A DNA stretch of 64,000 bases from Celeribacter sp. PS-C1 (GCF_019429625.1 NZ_JAHXRW010000001.1:1-64000); one strand, 5' to 3'. Shown: positions 17,868 through 28,011, numbered from the stretch's first letter. Notes: a model not told the origin generated them from the letters alone. Translations and numbers: made by a program.

Positions 17868-19175
17868 TTAGTTGGTCGCCAGACCTTCGGGGCTACCAAC
17901 CACCACAAAAGACAGGTTTTCAGGGTCATAAAGTCGCTTGATCACCGCGTTGATCTGCTCGAGCGTCACCTCATCGATCATCTCATTGCGCGTGGTGATG
18001 TAGTCCGGCGAAAGCCCATCCATCTGCATACCCACGAGAATGCGGGCGATCGGACCGTTTCCATCAAACCGCAACGCATAGGCGCCGGTGAGATAGGTTT
18101 TCACCATTTCCAACTCTTCGGCGGTCAGCCCCGTCTCAGCGAACTTCGCCCATTCGTCTTTGACCACATCAATCGCCTCGGCCACCACGGCATTGCCGGA
18201 AGAAAACTGACCCATGACCAATTCGGAGTGATCGAACGGCACGAGATACGAGCCGATGCCATAGGTCAGGCCGCGCTTTTCGCGCACCTCATCCATCAGC
18301 CGCGATTCACCGTGACCGCCCAGCACCTCATTCGCGATATAGGCCGGGATGAAATCCGGGTCATCGCGCGTGATGCCCTTTTGCCCAAACATCACCACCG
18401 ATTGCGGCGTGTCAAAAGGCACGACCGTAACACCACCAGCCAGCGCAGGTTCGACGCGTTCCGGCAGCTCCGAACCGCTCTCCGGCAAATCACCCAAAAG
18501 ATCGTCCAAAAGCGTCGCAAGTTCCTCGGCAGAAATATCCCCGACGGCGCCGACATAGAGACGATCACGGGTCATCACGCGGTCTTTCGCGAGGAACATA
18601 TCGTCACGGGTCAGACCGGCCACGCTCTCGGCTGTGCCATTGTCGTCGCTGCCATAGGGGTGATCGCCGAAGGCCTGTTTGTAGAACATTTTCGAGGCGA
18701 TATCGCCCGGATCGGTGTCCGCACTGCGCAGGATCGACTGGACCTGACCGCGCACGCGATCCACGGCCTCCTGATCGAAGCGCGGCTCCATCAAGGCGGT
18801 GCGCAATAGCGCCATCGCCTCGTCGCGATTCTCGGTCAAAAAGCGGGCCGAGATGGTCACCGAGTCCATATAGGCGTCGAATTTGAAACTCGCAGCCAAC
18901 GCGTCACGCGCCTCGGCAAAGCCCTGTGCATCCAATTCGCCCGCGCCTTCTTCGAGCGTCGCCATCATCAGATTTGTCTCACCGCGTTTGCCAGGACGAT
19001 CCAACGCCGTGCCGCCCTGAAAGCGAATCTCCAGCGCGGTGAAGGGGATGGAGTGTTCCTCGACCAACCACGCGTTAATGCCACCCGGCGTTTCCACGGT
19101 CTGCACCTCGACGGCGGCCTGCGCGGGCAGGCTCAGCCAAAGCACCGCAACGATTGCACTCAGAATATGTTTCAT
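17868..19175 (-). CDS. M16 peptidase-family protein, probably non-catalytic subunit
   Basis: This 435-aa protein has a Sec signal peptide (cleavage near AQAA) and the two-lobed M16 fold. At the place of the zinc motif HxxEH it reads RGETNLMMATLEEG, so neither histidine is present and it cannot bind catalytic zinc in the usual way. Its C-terminal lobe is well conserved (YGIGSYLVPFDHSELVMGQF, YLTGAYALRF). It overlaps the upstream active M16 gene by four bases. The pair probably forms a heterodimer like mitochondrial processing peptidase, in the periplasm. Confidence 0.9.
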   Translation of the reverse strand: MKHILSAIVAVLWLSLPAQAAVEVQTVETPGGINAWLVEEHSIPFTALEIRFQGGTALDRPGKRGETNLMMATLEEGAGELDAQGFAEARDALAASFKFDAYMDSVTISARFLTENRDEAMALLRTALMEPRFDQEAVDRVRGQVQSILRSADTDPGDIASKMFYKQAFGDHPYGSDDNGTAESVAGLTRDDMFLAKDRVMTRDRLYVGAVGDISAEELATLLDDLLGDLPESGSELPERVEPALAGGVTVVPFDTPQSVVMFGQKGITRDDPDFIPAYIANEVLGGHGESRLMDEVREKRGLTYGIGSYLVPFDHSELVMGQFSSGNAVVAEAIDVVKDEWAKFAETGLTAEELEMVKTYLTGAYALRFDGNGPIARILVGMQMDGLSPDYITTRNEMIDEVTLEQINAVIKRLYDPENLSFVVVGSPEGLATN

Positions 19176-20518
19176 CCTTCGGCTCCTTCAGAAGTCGCGG
19201 GCATGAGCCAGCCGGTGACGGCATGGCGGCGGTCGAACACCTCATGGGCGGCGGCCATCACATCGTCGGGCGTCACCGCTTGCAAAATATCCGGCCAGGC
19301 TTCGATGTCGTCGAGCGACAGGCCTATGGCCAGTTCCTGACCATATTGACGGGCGAGGCCCTCGATATTGTCCTCCGCATAGATCCGGCTGGCACGCAGC
19401 TGGGTTTGCAGCCGCTCGAATTCCGCGAGATCGACGCCGTCTTTCAGAAACTGCGCGAGCGTCGCGTCGAGCGCGGTTTCGGCCTCCTCCATCGACACGT
19501 CGGGGCTCGGCACCATGATAAGGCCAAAAGTGGCGTCGTCGATCGACGTGCCATCGTAATAGGCGCCGACATAGATCGCCTTGGGATCGGTAAAGGACAG
19601 GTTGCGGGCCAGATAGGAGGTCGTGGAATTGCCGCCCAAAAGCTCGGCCAGAATTTGCAGCGCGGCTGCTTTTTCCTGATCGCCCGGATCGCGTTCCGGA
19701 GCCAGATAGGTGCGACTGATTGAGGGCTGCGCCACGCGCGGATCGCTCATGGTCATGCGCCGCTCCGCCAGTTGTGGCGGCTCCTGCGGACGCAGACGCG
19801 GGGTGAGATCGGGTGAGGGCGCGACAGGGCCGTAGTAGGTCTTGGCAAGATCAAGAACCTCTTCGGGATCGACGTCACCGGCGACCACGAGAATCGCATT
19901 ATTGGGCGCGTAATAGCGGTTGTAAAAGTTGAAAGCATCGTCGCGCGAAAGCTGCTCCATCTCCTGACGCCAGCCGATGATCGGGACGCCGTAAGGATGG
20001 TTCAGATACTGCGCCGCACGGGTTTGTTCGCGGAACAGAGCACCGGGATCGTTGTCAACGCGTTGATTGCGCTCCTCGAGAATGACCTGACGTTCAGTTT
20101 TCACATCGTCTTCGGTCATCTCCAGATCGCGCATCCGATCTGCTTCCATTTCCATCATCAAAGGCAGACGATCCGCCGCAACCCTTTGATAGTAGGCGGT
20201 ATAATCCCAAGAGGTGAAGGCATTGTCCGACCCGCCATTGCGCGTCACGGTTTCCGACAGCTCGCCAGAGTCCAAATCGTCCGTGCCCTTGAACATCAGA
20301 TGCTCAAGAAAATGCGCGATGCCGCTTTTGCCCGCGGGCTCATCTGCGGCGCCGATTTTATACCATACCGTGTGAGCCACCACGGGGGCGCGGTGGTCCT
20401 CCAACACGACGACCTCCATGCCATTGTCCAGGGTATAATGGCTCACATCGGCCGCTTGGGCCGGGGTCACTACGGGAGATGCAAGCGCAACAAGTGCCGC
20501 CGCCAGTCCATATCTCAT
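19172..20518 (-). CDS. M16 family zinc metallopeptidase, catalytic
   Basis: This 448-aa periplasmic pitrilysin-like protease has a signal peptide (cleavage near AQA, residues 20-22) and the inverted zinc motif HFLEH at residues 69-73. The third ligand is probably a Glu in the MEMEADRM helix about 70 residues on. The C-terminal lobe supplies the usual substrate-chamber half. It is translationally coupled to the downstream inactive paralogue and lies about 100 nt after the DUF3035 lipoprotein gene on the same strand. Substrates are likely short peptides or signal-peptide remnants, by family analogy only. Confidence 0.93.
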   Translation of the reverse strand: MRYGLAAALVALASPVVTPAQAADVSHYTLDNGMEVVVLEDHRAPVVAHTVWYKIGAADEPAGKSGIAHFLEHLMFKGTDDLDSGELSETVTRNGGSDNAFTSWDYTAYYQRVAADRLPLMMEMEADRMRDLEMTEDDVKTERQVILEERNQRVDNDPGALFREQTRAAQYLNHPYGVPIIGWRQEMEQLSRDDAFNFYNRYYAPNNAILVVAGDVDPEEVLDLAKTYYGPVAPSPDLTPRLRPQEPPQLAERRMTMSDPRVAQPSISRTYLAPERDPGDQEKAAALQILAELLGGNSTTSYLARNLSFTDPKAIYVGAYYDGTSIDDATFGLIMVPSPDVSMEEAETALDATLAQFLKDGVDLAEFERLQTQLRASRIYAEDNIEGLARQYGQELAIGLSLDDIEAWPDILQAVTPDDVMAAAHEVFDRRHAVTGWLMPATSEGAEG

Positions 20519-20619
20519 GAAAGCACCTTTGTGCGTCAGGTCAATTTACGCGGCAAGTGTGCGCAAAAGCCGAGGCCAGCACAACCGGGTTGACGCGGAC
20601 GTGAAGCGCCGCGATCCGC

Positions 20620-21084
20620 TCACTTTTCGGGGGCTGTCGGCACATCGACGCCAAGCGCGCGCAGACGCAGCCACTCCTCATAGGGGTCGAGCGCAAGGCG
20701 CTTGTAGGCGCGCTCATACTTGCCTCGACCAGTGCGACGACCCTCATCTGCCTCGGCAAGCTCCGCGCGGATCGCGGGATCGACACCATAGCGCGAAGCA
20801 TAGGATACGATGCCGCCGTCAACGCCGCCGGTCGGCACACGCCCGCCCAATGCAACAATGACATCCGCCTTGGGCGTCGGATCGGTCAAATTCGTTCCAC
20901 CCGGCGTCGGTGCGGGCAAAGCGCTATAATTGGTTGGTTCCTGCAAAGGCTTCGAGGGCAGGATCGAAAACTCATCCGGGCCGGTTTTGATCCGGTTCGG
21001 AACGCGTTCCTTGTTCTGACCACAGGCCACAAGCGCGGTCAAAGCCACAAGGCACAGAGCCGTTTTGAACACATTCGAGACCAT
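20620..21084 (-). CDS. DUF3035 lipoprotein
   Basis: This 154-aa outer-membrane or periplasmic lipoprotein has a type II signal peptide ending LVAC at about residue 20, so it should be processed by the lspA product encoded just upstream. The mature part is Pro-rich (FSILPSKPLQEP, PAPTPGG). A helical, basic C-terminal third follows. DUF3035 proteins are common in Rhodobacterales and have no known function. The ATG at 21084 has an excellent GGAGGAAGG SD; a TTG 18 nt upstream overlaps that SD and is rejected as start. Confidence 0.88.
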   Translation of the reverse strand: MVSNVFKTALCLVALTALVACGQNKERVPNRIKTGPDEFSILPSKPLQEPTNYSALPAPTPGGTNLTDPTPKADVIVALGGRVPTGGVDGGIVSYASRYGVDPAIRAELAEADEGRRTGRGKYERAYKRLALDPYEEWLRLRALGVDVPTAPEK

Positions 21085-21141
21085 GAAAACCTTCCTCCGC
21101 AAATCGCGTCAGAGCATGTTTAGACCAGACTGAGCCGGAGG

Positions 21142-21615
21142 TCACGTCCGGTTTTTTGTCTCGCCCGTGAAAAGGATGAGACCAAAGGCACCCGCGAAAA
21201 TCGTAATATCGGCTACATTGAACGAATAGGGGTTGGAAAAGCCGCAACAAGACATGTTGAGAAAATCTGCCACCGCGTCATAAACAATCCGGTCGATGGC
21301 ATTGCCCAGAGCACCGCCAACCAAAAGCCCGGCGCTGATTTGGCCCAGCGCGGAAAACTGTTCGCGGCGCACCCAGAGCAACACCCAGATCGAAATTACG
21401 ACCGCCAGCGCCACCCAGCCCCAGCGCAACAGATCTCCGTGGCCGGACAAAAGCCCGAAATTCGCGCCCCGGTTCCACGCCATATGGAACACGAGATAAG
21501 GGGGCAGAACGTCGATCTGCCCCACCTCTTTGAGATTCATGACTTGGACCACGGCCCATTTCGAGAGCTGGTCGATCACAAAGGTGATCAGCGCTGTCAG
21601 TGCCGTGATCCGCAT
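21142..21615 (-). CDS. lspA: Lipoprotein signal peptidase (signal peptidase II)
   Basis: LspA (157 aa) cleaves the signal peptide of diacylglyceryl-modified prolipoproteins in the inner membrane. Four hydrophobic helices are visible. Both catalytic aspartates are in conserved context: GALGNAIDRI and FNVADITIF. The NRGANFG loop is also conserved. It begins nine bases after the purH stop, so it is co-transcribed with purH, and it is followed by a lipoprotein gene that is one of its likely substrates. Confidence 0.96.
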   Translation of the reverse strand: MRITALTALITFVIDQLSKWAVVQVMNLKEVGQIDVLPPYLVFHMAWNRGANFGLLSGHGDLLRWGWVALAVVISIWVLLWVRREQFSALGQISAGLLVGGALGNAIDRIVYDAVADFLNMSCCGFSNPYSFNVADITIFAGAFGLILFTGETKNRT

Positions 21616-21624
21616 GATGTGTCC

Positions 21625-23214
21625 TTAGTGACGGAAGTGGCGCATGCCGGTGAGGACCATGGCGAGGCCGGCCTCATTGGCAGCGTCGATCACCTCCTGG
21701 TCACGCATCGAACCACCCGGCTGGATCACGCAGGACGCGCCAGCGGCAGCAGCTTCGAGAAGACCGTCGGCAAAGGGGAAGAACGCGTCAGAAGCCACAG
21801 CGGACCCTTTGGTCAACGGCTCCGGCAAGCCCATGGCCTCGGCCATACGCTCGGCTTTCTTGGCGGCGATCAGCGCGGAATCGAGACGCGACATCTGCCC
21901 GGCGCCCACGCCAACAGTGGCTTGGTCTTTGACGTAGACGATGGCGTTCGACTTGACGTGTTTCGCGACTTTCCAAGCAAACAAAAGGTCTTTCATCTGC
22001 TCCGGCGTCGGCGCTTTCTCGGTCACGACCTTCAGGTCATCCATGCCGACAAAGCCCGCATCCTTATCCTGGAACAGATAGCCGCCCGCGACCTGACGGA
22101 TCGTGTTCGGTTTTTCCATGACATTCGGCAGACCTTCGGTGGTCAGCAGGCGCAGGTTCTTTTTCGCGGCAAAAATCTCTTTTGCGTCATCGGTGGCACC
22201 GGGGGCAATGACGACCTCGGTAAAGATCTCAACGATGGCTTTCGCGGTTTCCGCATCGAGCACTTGGTTCAGAGCGACAATGCCGCCGAAGGCAGAGGTG
22301 CGGTCACAATCGAAAGCATTGTTATAAGCTTCCAAAAGCGTCGACCCTTTGGCCACACCGCAGGGGTTGGCGTGCTTGATGATCGCTACAGCCGGGGTCT
22401 CTGCAGGGTCGAACTCGGCAACAAGCTCAAACGCCGCATCGGTGTCGTTGATGTTGTTGTAGGACAGTTCTTTGCCCTGATGCTGGACGGCGGTCGCCAC
22501 ACCCGGACGCTCGGAGCCATCGACATAGAAGGCCGCCGACTGGTGCGGGTTTTCACCATAGCGCAGCGTCTGTTTGATCTGACCCGCGACCACACGACGA
22601 CGCGGGGCGTCTTCGCCAATCGCGGAGGCCATCCAGTTCGACACAGCGGCGTCATAAGCGCCGGTGCGGGCATAGGCGATCTGTGCCATTTTCTGACGGA
22701 AGGCATAGGAGGTCTGACCGTCATTGGCGTCAAGCTCGGCGATCAGCGCATCGTAATCCTCGACATCCACAACAGTGGTGACGAACCCGTGGTTCTTCGC
22801 CGCCGCGCGGATCATCGCCGGGCCACCGATGTCGATGTTCTCGATCATCTCATCGTAATCCGCGCCACGGGCCAAAGCGGCCTCGAACGGGTAGAGATTC
22901 ACGATCAACAAGTCTATGCCACCGATGCCGTGCTCGTCCATCGCAGACACATGTTCGGCATTGTCGCGCAGCGCCAGAAGACCGCCATGCACACGCGGGT
23001 GCAGGGTCTTCACACGGCCGTCCATCATTTCGGGGAAGCCAGTGACCTCGGAGACGTCTTTGACCTCAAGCCCCGCCTCGCGCAGCGTCTTCGCCGACCC
23101 GCCGGTGGAGAGCAGTTCAACCCCCTTGGCAGACAGCGCCTTGCCCAGATCAACAAGGCCGGTTTTGTCGGATACGGAAAGAAGCGCGCGCTTCACGGGA
23201 TAAAGGTCGGTCAT
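21625..23214 (-). CDS. purH: Bifunctional AICAR formyltransferase/IMP cyclohydrolase
   Basis: PurH (529 aa) carries out the last two steps of purine synthesis: formyl transfer from 10-formyl-THF to AICAR, then ring closure to IMP. The N-terminal MGS-like cyclohydrolase domain shows [11 protein letters not shown] and [13 protein letters not shown]. The C-terminal transferase domain shows the KHANPCGVA motif with the catalytic Lys-His, and [11 protein letters not shown] near the end. Length is standard. It sits between a heparinase-like gene (24 nt upstream) and lspA. Confidence 0.97.
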   Translation of the reverse strand: MTDLYPVKRALLSVSDKTGLVDLGKALSAKGVELLSTGGSAKTLREAGLEVKDVSEVTGFPEMMDGRVKTLHPRVHGGLLALRDNAEHVSAMDEHGIGGIDLLIVNLYPFEAALARGADYDEMIENIDIGGPAMIRAAAKNHGFVTTVVDVEDYDALIAELDANDGQTSYAFRQKMAQIAYARTGAYDAAVSNWMASAIGEDAPRRRVVAGQIKQTLRYGENPHQSAAFYVDGSERPGVATAVQHQGKELSYNNINDTDAAFELVAEFDPAETPAVAIIKHANPCGVAKGSTLLEAYNNAFDCDRTSAFGGIVALNQVLDAETAKAIVEIFTEVVIAPGATDDAKEIFAAKKNLRLLTTEGLPNVMEKPNTIRQVAGGYLFQDKDAGFVGMDDLKVVTEKAPTPEQMKDLLFAWKVAKHVKSNAIVYVKDQATVGVGAGQMSRLDSALIAAKKAERMAEAMGLPEPLTKGSAVASDAFFPFADGLLEAAAAGASCVIQPGGSMRDQEVIDAANEAGLAMVLTGMRHFRH

Positions 23215-23238
23215 GGTGGCAGTCCATCTTTGTGGCGG

Positions 23239-24984
23239 TCAGATCAGAGTCTCGTCGTCCATCTCAAGATCGCGGAGCGTCGTCGGCGTCTCCTGCGCCT
23301 TGGCCAATGTCCAACGGACACGCGTCGCATAATCCATTGCCGCCGCAGATAGAACCACTTGTTTGCTCGCACGCGGCTTTAATCGGTTTTTTTCGAGATA
23401 AACCGACCTCTCCAGGCTCAATTTCGCGCGACCGTCGTGGCGGAACACCCAAATCTCACCGGATTTGAGCGCCAGAGAGACCGCAGCGCCGCCCATATCC
23501 AGTTCCGCGTCCACATCCGGGTGAAGGTGAAACCGGACCTGAAAGGGAATGCCCTGGAGTTTGAGCTTGTCCATCATCCGGTCGAATTGCCGCTCGTCCT
23601 CGCCGGTGATCGTCGCCAAAGTGTCCTCGCCCGCAATCCCGCGCCCGTCTTTCGACAGCTCGATCTGACGAATATGCGTGAGCCCGTGGGTTTTGACATA
23701 GCCATCATGGCCCGCAACGAAACCGCCACCATCGTCATTGGTGCGCAGCTCAAGGCGCACTTCGGTCGGAATATCAGCCAAAAATTCGCGCAGATGCCCG
23801 CCGATCATCCGTTTCGCGCCCAGACGCGACGACGAAAATCCTTCGATCCCTAGCGTGGAATGCGAGGGCGTGGCGCGTCCGGCACGGCGCCAATCCGGAC
23901 CGAAACTGCTGCCAGCACCGCAATTGACAATCAAAGGCCTGCGCCCGGAGGTCAGCTCAAACGCCAAGGTCGAGGCATGCGCATTGAACGAGGCTTCAAG
24001 TTTCGGCGGGGTGGCGGCGTCGATAATGATCGAGGTCCGTCCCGCCGCCAGACGCAGGAAGCCCATGTGAAGCCCTTGCCCCGGCGGCACTTTATTGCCG
24101 GAACTCGCCAAAGCATGGTCCAGACGCCCTTCGATCCCGCGACCGCCGCCATGAAACCGCGCCAACCCACCATCGGAGTGGCGCAGCGCGCGCAGCGTGG
24201 GCGCAATCCGCTCAATCGCGGCAAGATGCGATTCTTCGGCGATCTTTCCCGCCTCCGACAGCGCCGACGCGGCCCAGGTCAACAGCGTGAAGACCTCCAA
24301 CAACTCCTCCGGGTTGCGAGTCGGCAAACCGCCTTCCGCATCAATCTCCGCATCGCATTCTTGCGCCAGTGCTTTGACGGCGGGAGCAACATGTTCTTCC
24401 ATGCCGACCAAAGACAGCCCTGCATAGATCAGGCCCGTCAGCGCCTCGAACCGAGGCAATCCCGGACTGGCCGTGCGCCAGCGGCGCGACAGGAAAATCG
24501 TCTGTTGGCCAAGCGTTTTGTAGAAAGCGTTCGAGACCTCCGCCTCCTGCCCGGAGAGGAAAAACAGCGCGTGGTGAATCCAGCGAATAAGCCGCCGTCC
24601 CGTGAGATCCGGCGTCCAGCCCGGCCCTTTGCCACCGCCAAAGCGTTCAACCCAATCCTTGATCCAGTCCTGCGCCCTGTGGCGTGCATTATAATCGCCC
24701 ACGGCGGCCAAATCGTCGAGCCAGGCAAAGCCATGAATTTCTTCGACAAAACCCGGCGCGGGCGCCTCGATATCCCAAATCGAGGCATTCGGTGCCTCGA
24801 CCAGAAAGCCCGCAAACAGGAAATTGCCGCCGATCAACTGACGGCCGCGCGCGAAAGAACCGATGGATTTTGGTTCGGGCTGTGACACGAATCCCAAAGC
24901 GGGCGTCGCACGCGCTGCGCGCCACGCATGATACTTGTTCATGCGGCGGACGTTCTTCGCGCGCCAATCCTCGCTTTGCGACAT
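23239..24984 (-). CDS. Heparinase II/III-family protein
   Basis: This 581-aa protein has an N-terminal alpha-helical toroid (about 1-290) and a C-terminal beta-sandwich with the Heparinase II/III-like domain, where GRRPLIVNCGAGSSFGPDWR and ATPSHSTLGIEG are the recognisable blocks. No signal peptide is visible, unlike secreted polysaccharide lyases, so a cytoplasmic role is implied. The family acts on uronic-acid-containing or related glycans; the substrate here is unknown. It is tightly placed between rsmB and purH with no carbohydrate genes around, an arrangement that hints at a housekeeping rather than catabolic function. Confidence 0.85.
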   Translation of the reverse strand: MSQSEDWRAKNVRRMNKYHAWRAARATPALGFVSQPEPKSIGSFARGRQLIGGNFLFAGFLVEAPNASIWDIEAPAPGFVEEIHGFAWLDDLAAVGDYNARHRAQDWIKDWVERFGGGKGPGWTPDLTGRRLIRWIHHALFFLSGQEAEVSNAFYKTLGQQTIFLSRRWRTASPGLPRFEALTGLIYAGLSLVGMEEHVAPAVKALAQECDAEIDAEGGLPTRNPEELLEVFTLLTWAASALSEAGKIAEESHLAAIERIAPTLRALRHSDGGLARFHGGGRGIEGRLDHALASSGNKVPPGQGLHMGFLRLAAGRTSIIIDAATPPKLEASFNAHASTLAFELTSGRRPLIVNCGAGSSFGPDWRRAGRATPSHSTLGIEGFSSSRLGAKRMIGGHLREFLADIPTEVRLELRTNDDGGGFVAGHDGYVKTHGLTHIRQIELSKDGRGIAGEDTLATITGEDERQFDRMMDKLKLQGIPFQVRFHLHPDVDAELDMGGAAVSLALKSGEIWVFRHDGRAKLSLERSVYLEKNRLKPRASKQVVLSAAAMDYATRVRWTLAKAQETPTTLRDLEMDDETLI

Positions 24985-25069
24985 TGCCTGCCCCAGCCTG
25001 TCGGTTCGTTATCGTTGTTCGGGAAGATAGCGAGCACGCCCCCGGATGTCATCGGGAAATGCCGATCCG

Positions 25070-26350
25070 TTATCCCCGTCGCAGGACCGTGATAAAGAAA
25101 CCATCCATCCCGCCGCGCTCTGCCCAATAGTCGGGACGTGTGCGCAAACCTTCCTCTCCGATCCACTCGGGGTCGACACCGGGAATCGCCAGCGCGTCCA
25201 AATCGACGCGCAGCTCCGGATGCCGCGCAATGGCGTCCCGCACTTGTTCCTCGCCCTCGTCAATCAACAGAGAACAGGTGCAGTAGACCAGTTTTCCGCC
25301 CGGTTTGAGCATCCCCAAAGCCCGGTCGATCAGATGTTCCTGCAACTCGAAAAGACCCGGAAAATCCGATCCGTCTTTCACATGTGGCAAGTCGGGGTGC
25401 CGCCGGATCGTGCCCGTCGCAGTGCAAGGCGCATCGAGCAGGATCGCATCAAACGGCCCGCCCTCATATTCCAGCGCGTCGCCAACGCAAATTTCCGCCG
25501 AGAGACCGCAGCGGGACAGGTTTTCCTGCACGCGGCTCATGCGCGATTCGGAAATGTCGAGCGCTGTGACCTCGGCGCCCATCGCGGCGAGTTGCATGGT
25601 TTTGCCGCCGGGAGCGGCACACATATCGAGCACGCGCGCGCCGTTTTCCGGCGCCAGAATTCGGGCAGGCAAGCTGGCGGCGGCGTCTTGCACCCACCAG
25701 TCACCCTCTTTGAATCCATCAAGTCTCGTGACTTGCACAGAGCCATCCAACCGCACGGAACCGGTCGGAAGAACCTCGCCGCCAAGCTTTTCAGCCCAGC
25801 CTTCGGCATCGCTTTTCACCGTCAGATCGAGCGGTGCGCCCTTGGCCTGCGCCGCCTCCATGGCGCTGACGGCAGATTTGCCGAAATCCGCAACCAGAGG
25901 CTTGCGCAGCCATTTCGGCAGCATCGGCGCGGGCAGAGCATCCCATTTCGCCTTGTCCGCATCAATCTTGCGCAGCACCGCGTTGACCAGCCCTTTGAAG
26001 TGGCTGGATTTCGGGCGCTCCTGCATCAGCGTCACATAGGCGTTCACCACGCCATGCGCGGCCTCATCCATCGCGCAAATCTCGAACACCCCGAGCCGCA
26101 GCGCATTCATCACATGTGGCGCGGGGCGTTTCGACAAATGCGGCCCAAGCATGCGATCGCACCGATCCGTGACCCGCAACACCTCGGTCACCAGACGCTG
26201 CGCGCGCGCGCGATCCTCAGGCGAAAGGTCTTTGGTGCGCTGCAACAGCACTTCGGAAAGAAGCCGCTTCTCGACGAGCACGGCATCCAGAAGGGCCAGA
26301 GCGGCCCGGCGGGCAATGAGCCCAGCGACATCTGATGATCTTGTTTTCAT
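25070..26350 (-). CDS. rsmB: RsmB/NOP-family rRNA cytosine-C5 methyltransferase
   Basis: This 426-aa protein, by homology, methylates a cytosine of 16S rRNA (C967 in E. coli). A NusB-like RNA-binding domain (about 1-140) precedes the SAM-dependent domain. Motifs seen are the SAM-binding DMCAAPGGKTMQLA, the catalytic Cys in DAPCTATGTIRRHP, and the release Cys in YCTCSLLIDEGEEQ. It starts divergently from the SDHAF4-like gene; the two 5' ends are about 60 nt apart. Confidence 0.9.
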   Translation of the reverse strand: MKTRSSDVAGLIARRAALALLDAVLVEKRLLSEVLLQRTKDLSPEDRARAQRLVTEVLRVTDRCDRMLGPHLSKRPAPHVMNALRLGVFEICAMDEAAHGVVNAYVTLMQERPKSSHFKGLVNAVLRKIDADKAKWDALPAPMLPKWLRKPLVADFGKSAVSAMEAAQAKGAPLDLTVKSDAEGWAEKLGGEVLPTGSVRLDGSVQVTRLDGFKEGDWWVQDAAASLPARILAPENGARVLDMCAAPGGKTMQLAAMGAEVTALDISESRMSRVQENLSRCGLSAEICVGDALEYEGGPFDAILLDAPCTATGTIRRHPDLPHVKDGSDFPGLFELQEHLIDRALGMLKPGGKLVYCTCSLLIDEGEEQVRDAIARHPELRVDLDALAIPGVDPEWIGEEGLRTRPDYWAERGGMDGFFITVLRRG

Positions 26351-26409
26351 GGTCCAACCCCGTATATCACAAGGGCAAGCCGGACAAGATCATCCGAAAG
26401 GAGCGCCCG

Positions 26410-26607
26410 ATGAGTGAGCAACCCGAACAACAAGATATGTCTCACCTGCCCCCCGCCGCCCAGCGCGCGCTGGCCGAAGCGGAAGAGCGGCGCAAGGCCC
26501 GCGAAGAAGCGGTGAACGCCATGCCCACCGAATTGGGCGGACGCGATGGACCAGAGCCTGTGCGCTATGGCGACTGGGAGAAAAAAGGCCTCGCCATCGA
26601 TTTCTAA
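26410..26607 (+). CDS. SDHAF4-like succinate dehydrogenase assembly factor (DUF1674)
   Basis: This 65-aa protein ends in PVRYGDWEKKGLAIDF, the signature of the DUF1674/SDHAF4 family, which protects the flavinylated SdhA subunit during complex II assembly. The N-terminal two-thirds are charged and likely disordered or helical (AEAEERRKAREEAV). Bacterial members are established mainly in alphaproteobacteria. AAAGGAG lies about 8 nt before the chosen ATG; upstream in-frame codons overlap the rsmB start. It is monocistronic, followed by a perfect terminator. Confidence 0.88.
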   Translation: MSEQPEQQDMSHLPPAAQRALAEAEERRKAREEAVNAMPTELGGRDGPEPVRYGDWEKKGLAIDF

Positions 26608-26611
26608 AAGA

Positions 26612-26637
26612 AAAACCCGCAGTCACCTGCGGGTTTT
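26612..26637. terminator. Bidirectional intrinsic terminator between the SDHAF4-like gene and dapB
   Basis: A perfect 11-bp inverted repeat (AAAACCCGCAG 26612-26622, CTGCGGGTTTT 26627-26637) has a TCAC loop. U-tracts exist on both strands, so it can end both convergent transcripts. Confidence 0.9.
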
Positions 26638-26676
26638 ATTTTGAATATTTAATCTGAAATGAAGATCAGATGAGTT

Positions 26677-27486
26677 TTAGAGGCCGAGCACGTCGAGCAT
26701 ATCATATTCGCCCGGTTTCTGCCCCTGCCCCCAAAGCGCGGCTTTCAGGGCGCCTTTGGCGAACAGCGAACGATCCGAAGCGACGTGACGCAGAATGATG
26801 CGTTCCCCCTCGCCCGCGAACATCACGTCATGCTCGCCGATGATGTCGCCGCCCCGGATGGCGGAAAAGCCGATATCACCTTTTTTGCGCGCGCCGGTGA
26901 TGCCATCGCGGCCCGAGTCGCTCACCTCATCGAGTTTAACACCACGCCCCTCAGCGGCGGCTTCGCCCAACATCAAGGCCGTGCCAGAAGGCGCATCGAC
27001 TTTGCGGTTGTGATGCGCCTCGATAATCTCGATGTCGTAATCGGCATCCAAAGCGGCCGCGACCATTTTCGTGAGCTTGGTCAAAAGGTTGACACCAAGA
27101 GACATGTTGCCCGCGCGAATGATCGTGGCATGACGCGCGGCGGCTTCGATCTTTTTGAGATCTTCGGGGCTCATGCCCGTGGTGCCGATCACATGGACAC
27201 AGCGGGCCTGCGCCGCGAGAGCTGCAAATGCAACCGTGGCCTCGGGTGCAGTGAAATCGAGCACCGCCTGCGCGTGGGAAAAGGCCTCTAGCGCGTCATC
27301 CGTGACTGTGATCCCGAGCGCCGCGCCCCCCATGGCTTCGCCGACATCCCGACCGATCCAATCGCTGCCCGCGCGCTCGACGGCGCCCACGAGTTTGCAT
27401 TTGTCAGAGGCCAGAACGGTTTTGATCAACATCTGGCCCATCCGGCCCGAAGCGCCGGTGATGACAATGCCGGGAAGCTCGCTCAT
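26677..27486 (-). CDS. dapB: 4-hydroxy-tetrahydrodipicolinate reductase
   Basis: DapB (269 aa) reduces hydroxy-tetrahydrodipicolinate with NAD(P)H on the way to diaminopimelate and lysine. The dinucleotide site is GASGRMGQM. The GTTG motif follows. The catalytic block [15 protein letters not shown] holds the two histidines and the lysine. [15 protein letters not shown] completes the family pattern. The ATG at 27486 has an AGGAGAC SD; the reading frame continues upstream without similarity. It is divergent from rbfA. Confidence 0.96.
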   Translation of the reverse strand: MSELPGIVITGASGRMGQMLIKTVLASDKCKLVGAVERAGSDWIGRDVGEAMGGAALGITVTDDALEAFSHAQAVLDFTAPEATVAFAALAAQARCVHVIGTTGMSPEDLKKIEAAARHATIIRAGNMSLGVNLLTKLTKMVAAALDADYDIEIIEAHHNRKVDAPSGTALMLGEAAAEGRGVKLDEVSDSGRDGITGARKKGDIGFSAIRGGDIIGEHDVMFAGEGERIILRHVASDRSLFAKGALKAALWGQGQKPGEYDMLDVLGL

Positions 27487-27588
27487 GGTTTTCGTCTCCT
27501 GAAATTCTATCGCGCGAGCTTTAGCGTGTCGCAGGGGTTTTGGCAAAGCCCGCTTGCATGGCGCGCGGTTCGGGCTTATCTGGCCTTT

Positions 27589-28011
27589 ATGGCAAAGCGT
27601 TCTCATTCCAGTGGCCCCGGCGGGTCCCATCGCACCCTTCGCGTCGGCGAGGCCATTCGGCGTCGCCTGTCGGAGATTCTCACCCGTGGCGAAATTCATG
27701 ACCCCGACCTGACCGCGATGTCGATCACGGTGGGCGAGGTCCGCGTGAGCCCGGATTTGCGGGTGGCCACGGCGTTCATCCTGCCTCTGGGAGGTAAGGA
27801 TGCCGAAGAGGCGCTTGAGGCGCTGCGGCGCAACAAAGGCGAAATTCGTCATCAGATGGGCAAGGCGCTTGGCATCAAGCACACCCCCGAGATGCGATTT
27901 GCGCTCGATGACACCTTTGACCGGATGGACGCGACGCGGCGGATGTTTGCCGACGAGCGCGTCCAACGCGACCTGCACAAAGACGACACAGACAGCGACG
28001 AGGAAAAGTAA
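27589..28011 (+). CDS. rbfA: 30S ribosome-binding factor RbfA
   Basis: RbfA (140 aa) is a KH-fold protein that binds free 30S subunits and helps mature the 16S 5' end, notably in the cold. Conserved parts are [17 protein letters not shown] and the [19 protein letters not shown] strand-helix, with an acidic tail. ATG at 27589 (MAKRSHSSG) matches homologues; no SD is clear, so the start is less certain. Its TAA shares one base with the truB ATG. nusA and infB, its usual upstream neighbours, are not here. Confidence 0.92.
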   Translation: MAKRSHSSGPGGSHRTLRVGEAIRRRLSEILTRGEIHDPDLTAMSITVGEVRVSPDLRVATAFILPLGGKDAEEALEALRRNKGEIRHQMGKALGIKHTPEMRFALDDTFDRMDATRRMFADERVQRDLHKDDTDSDEEK

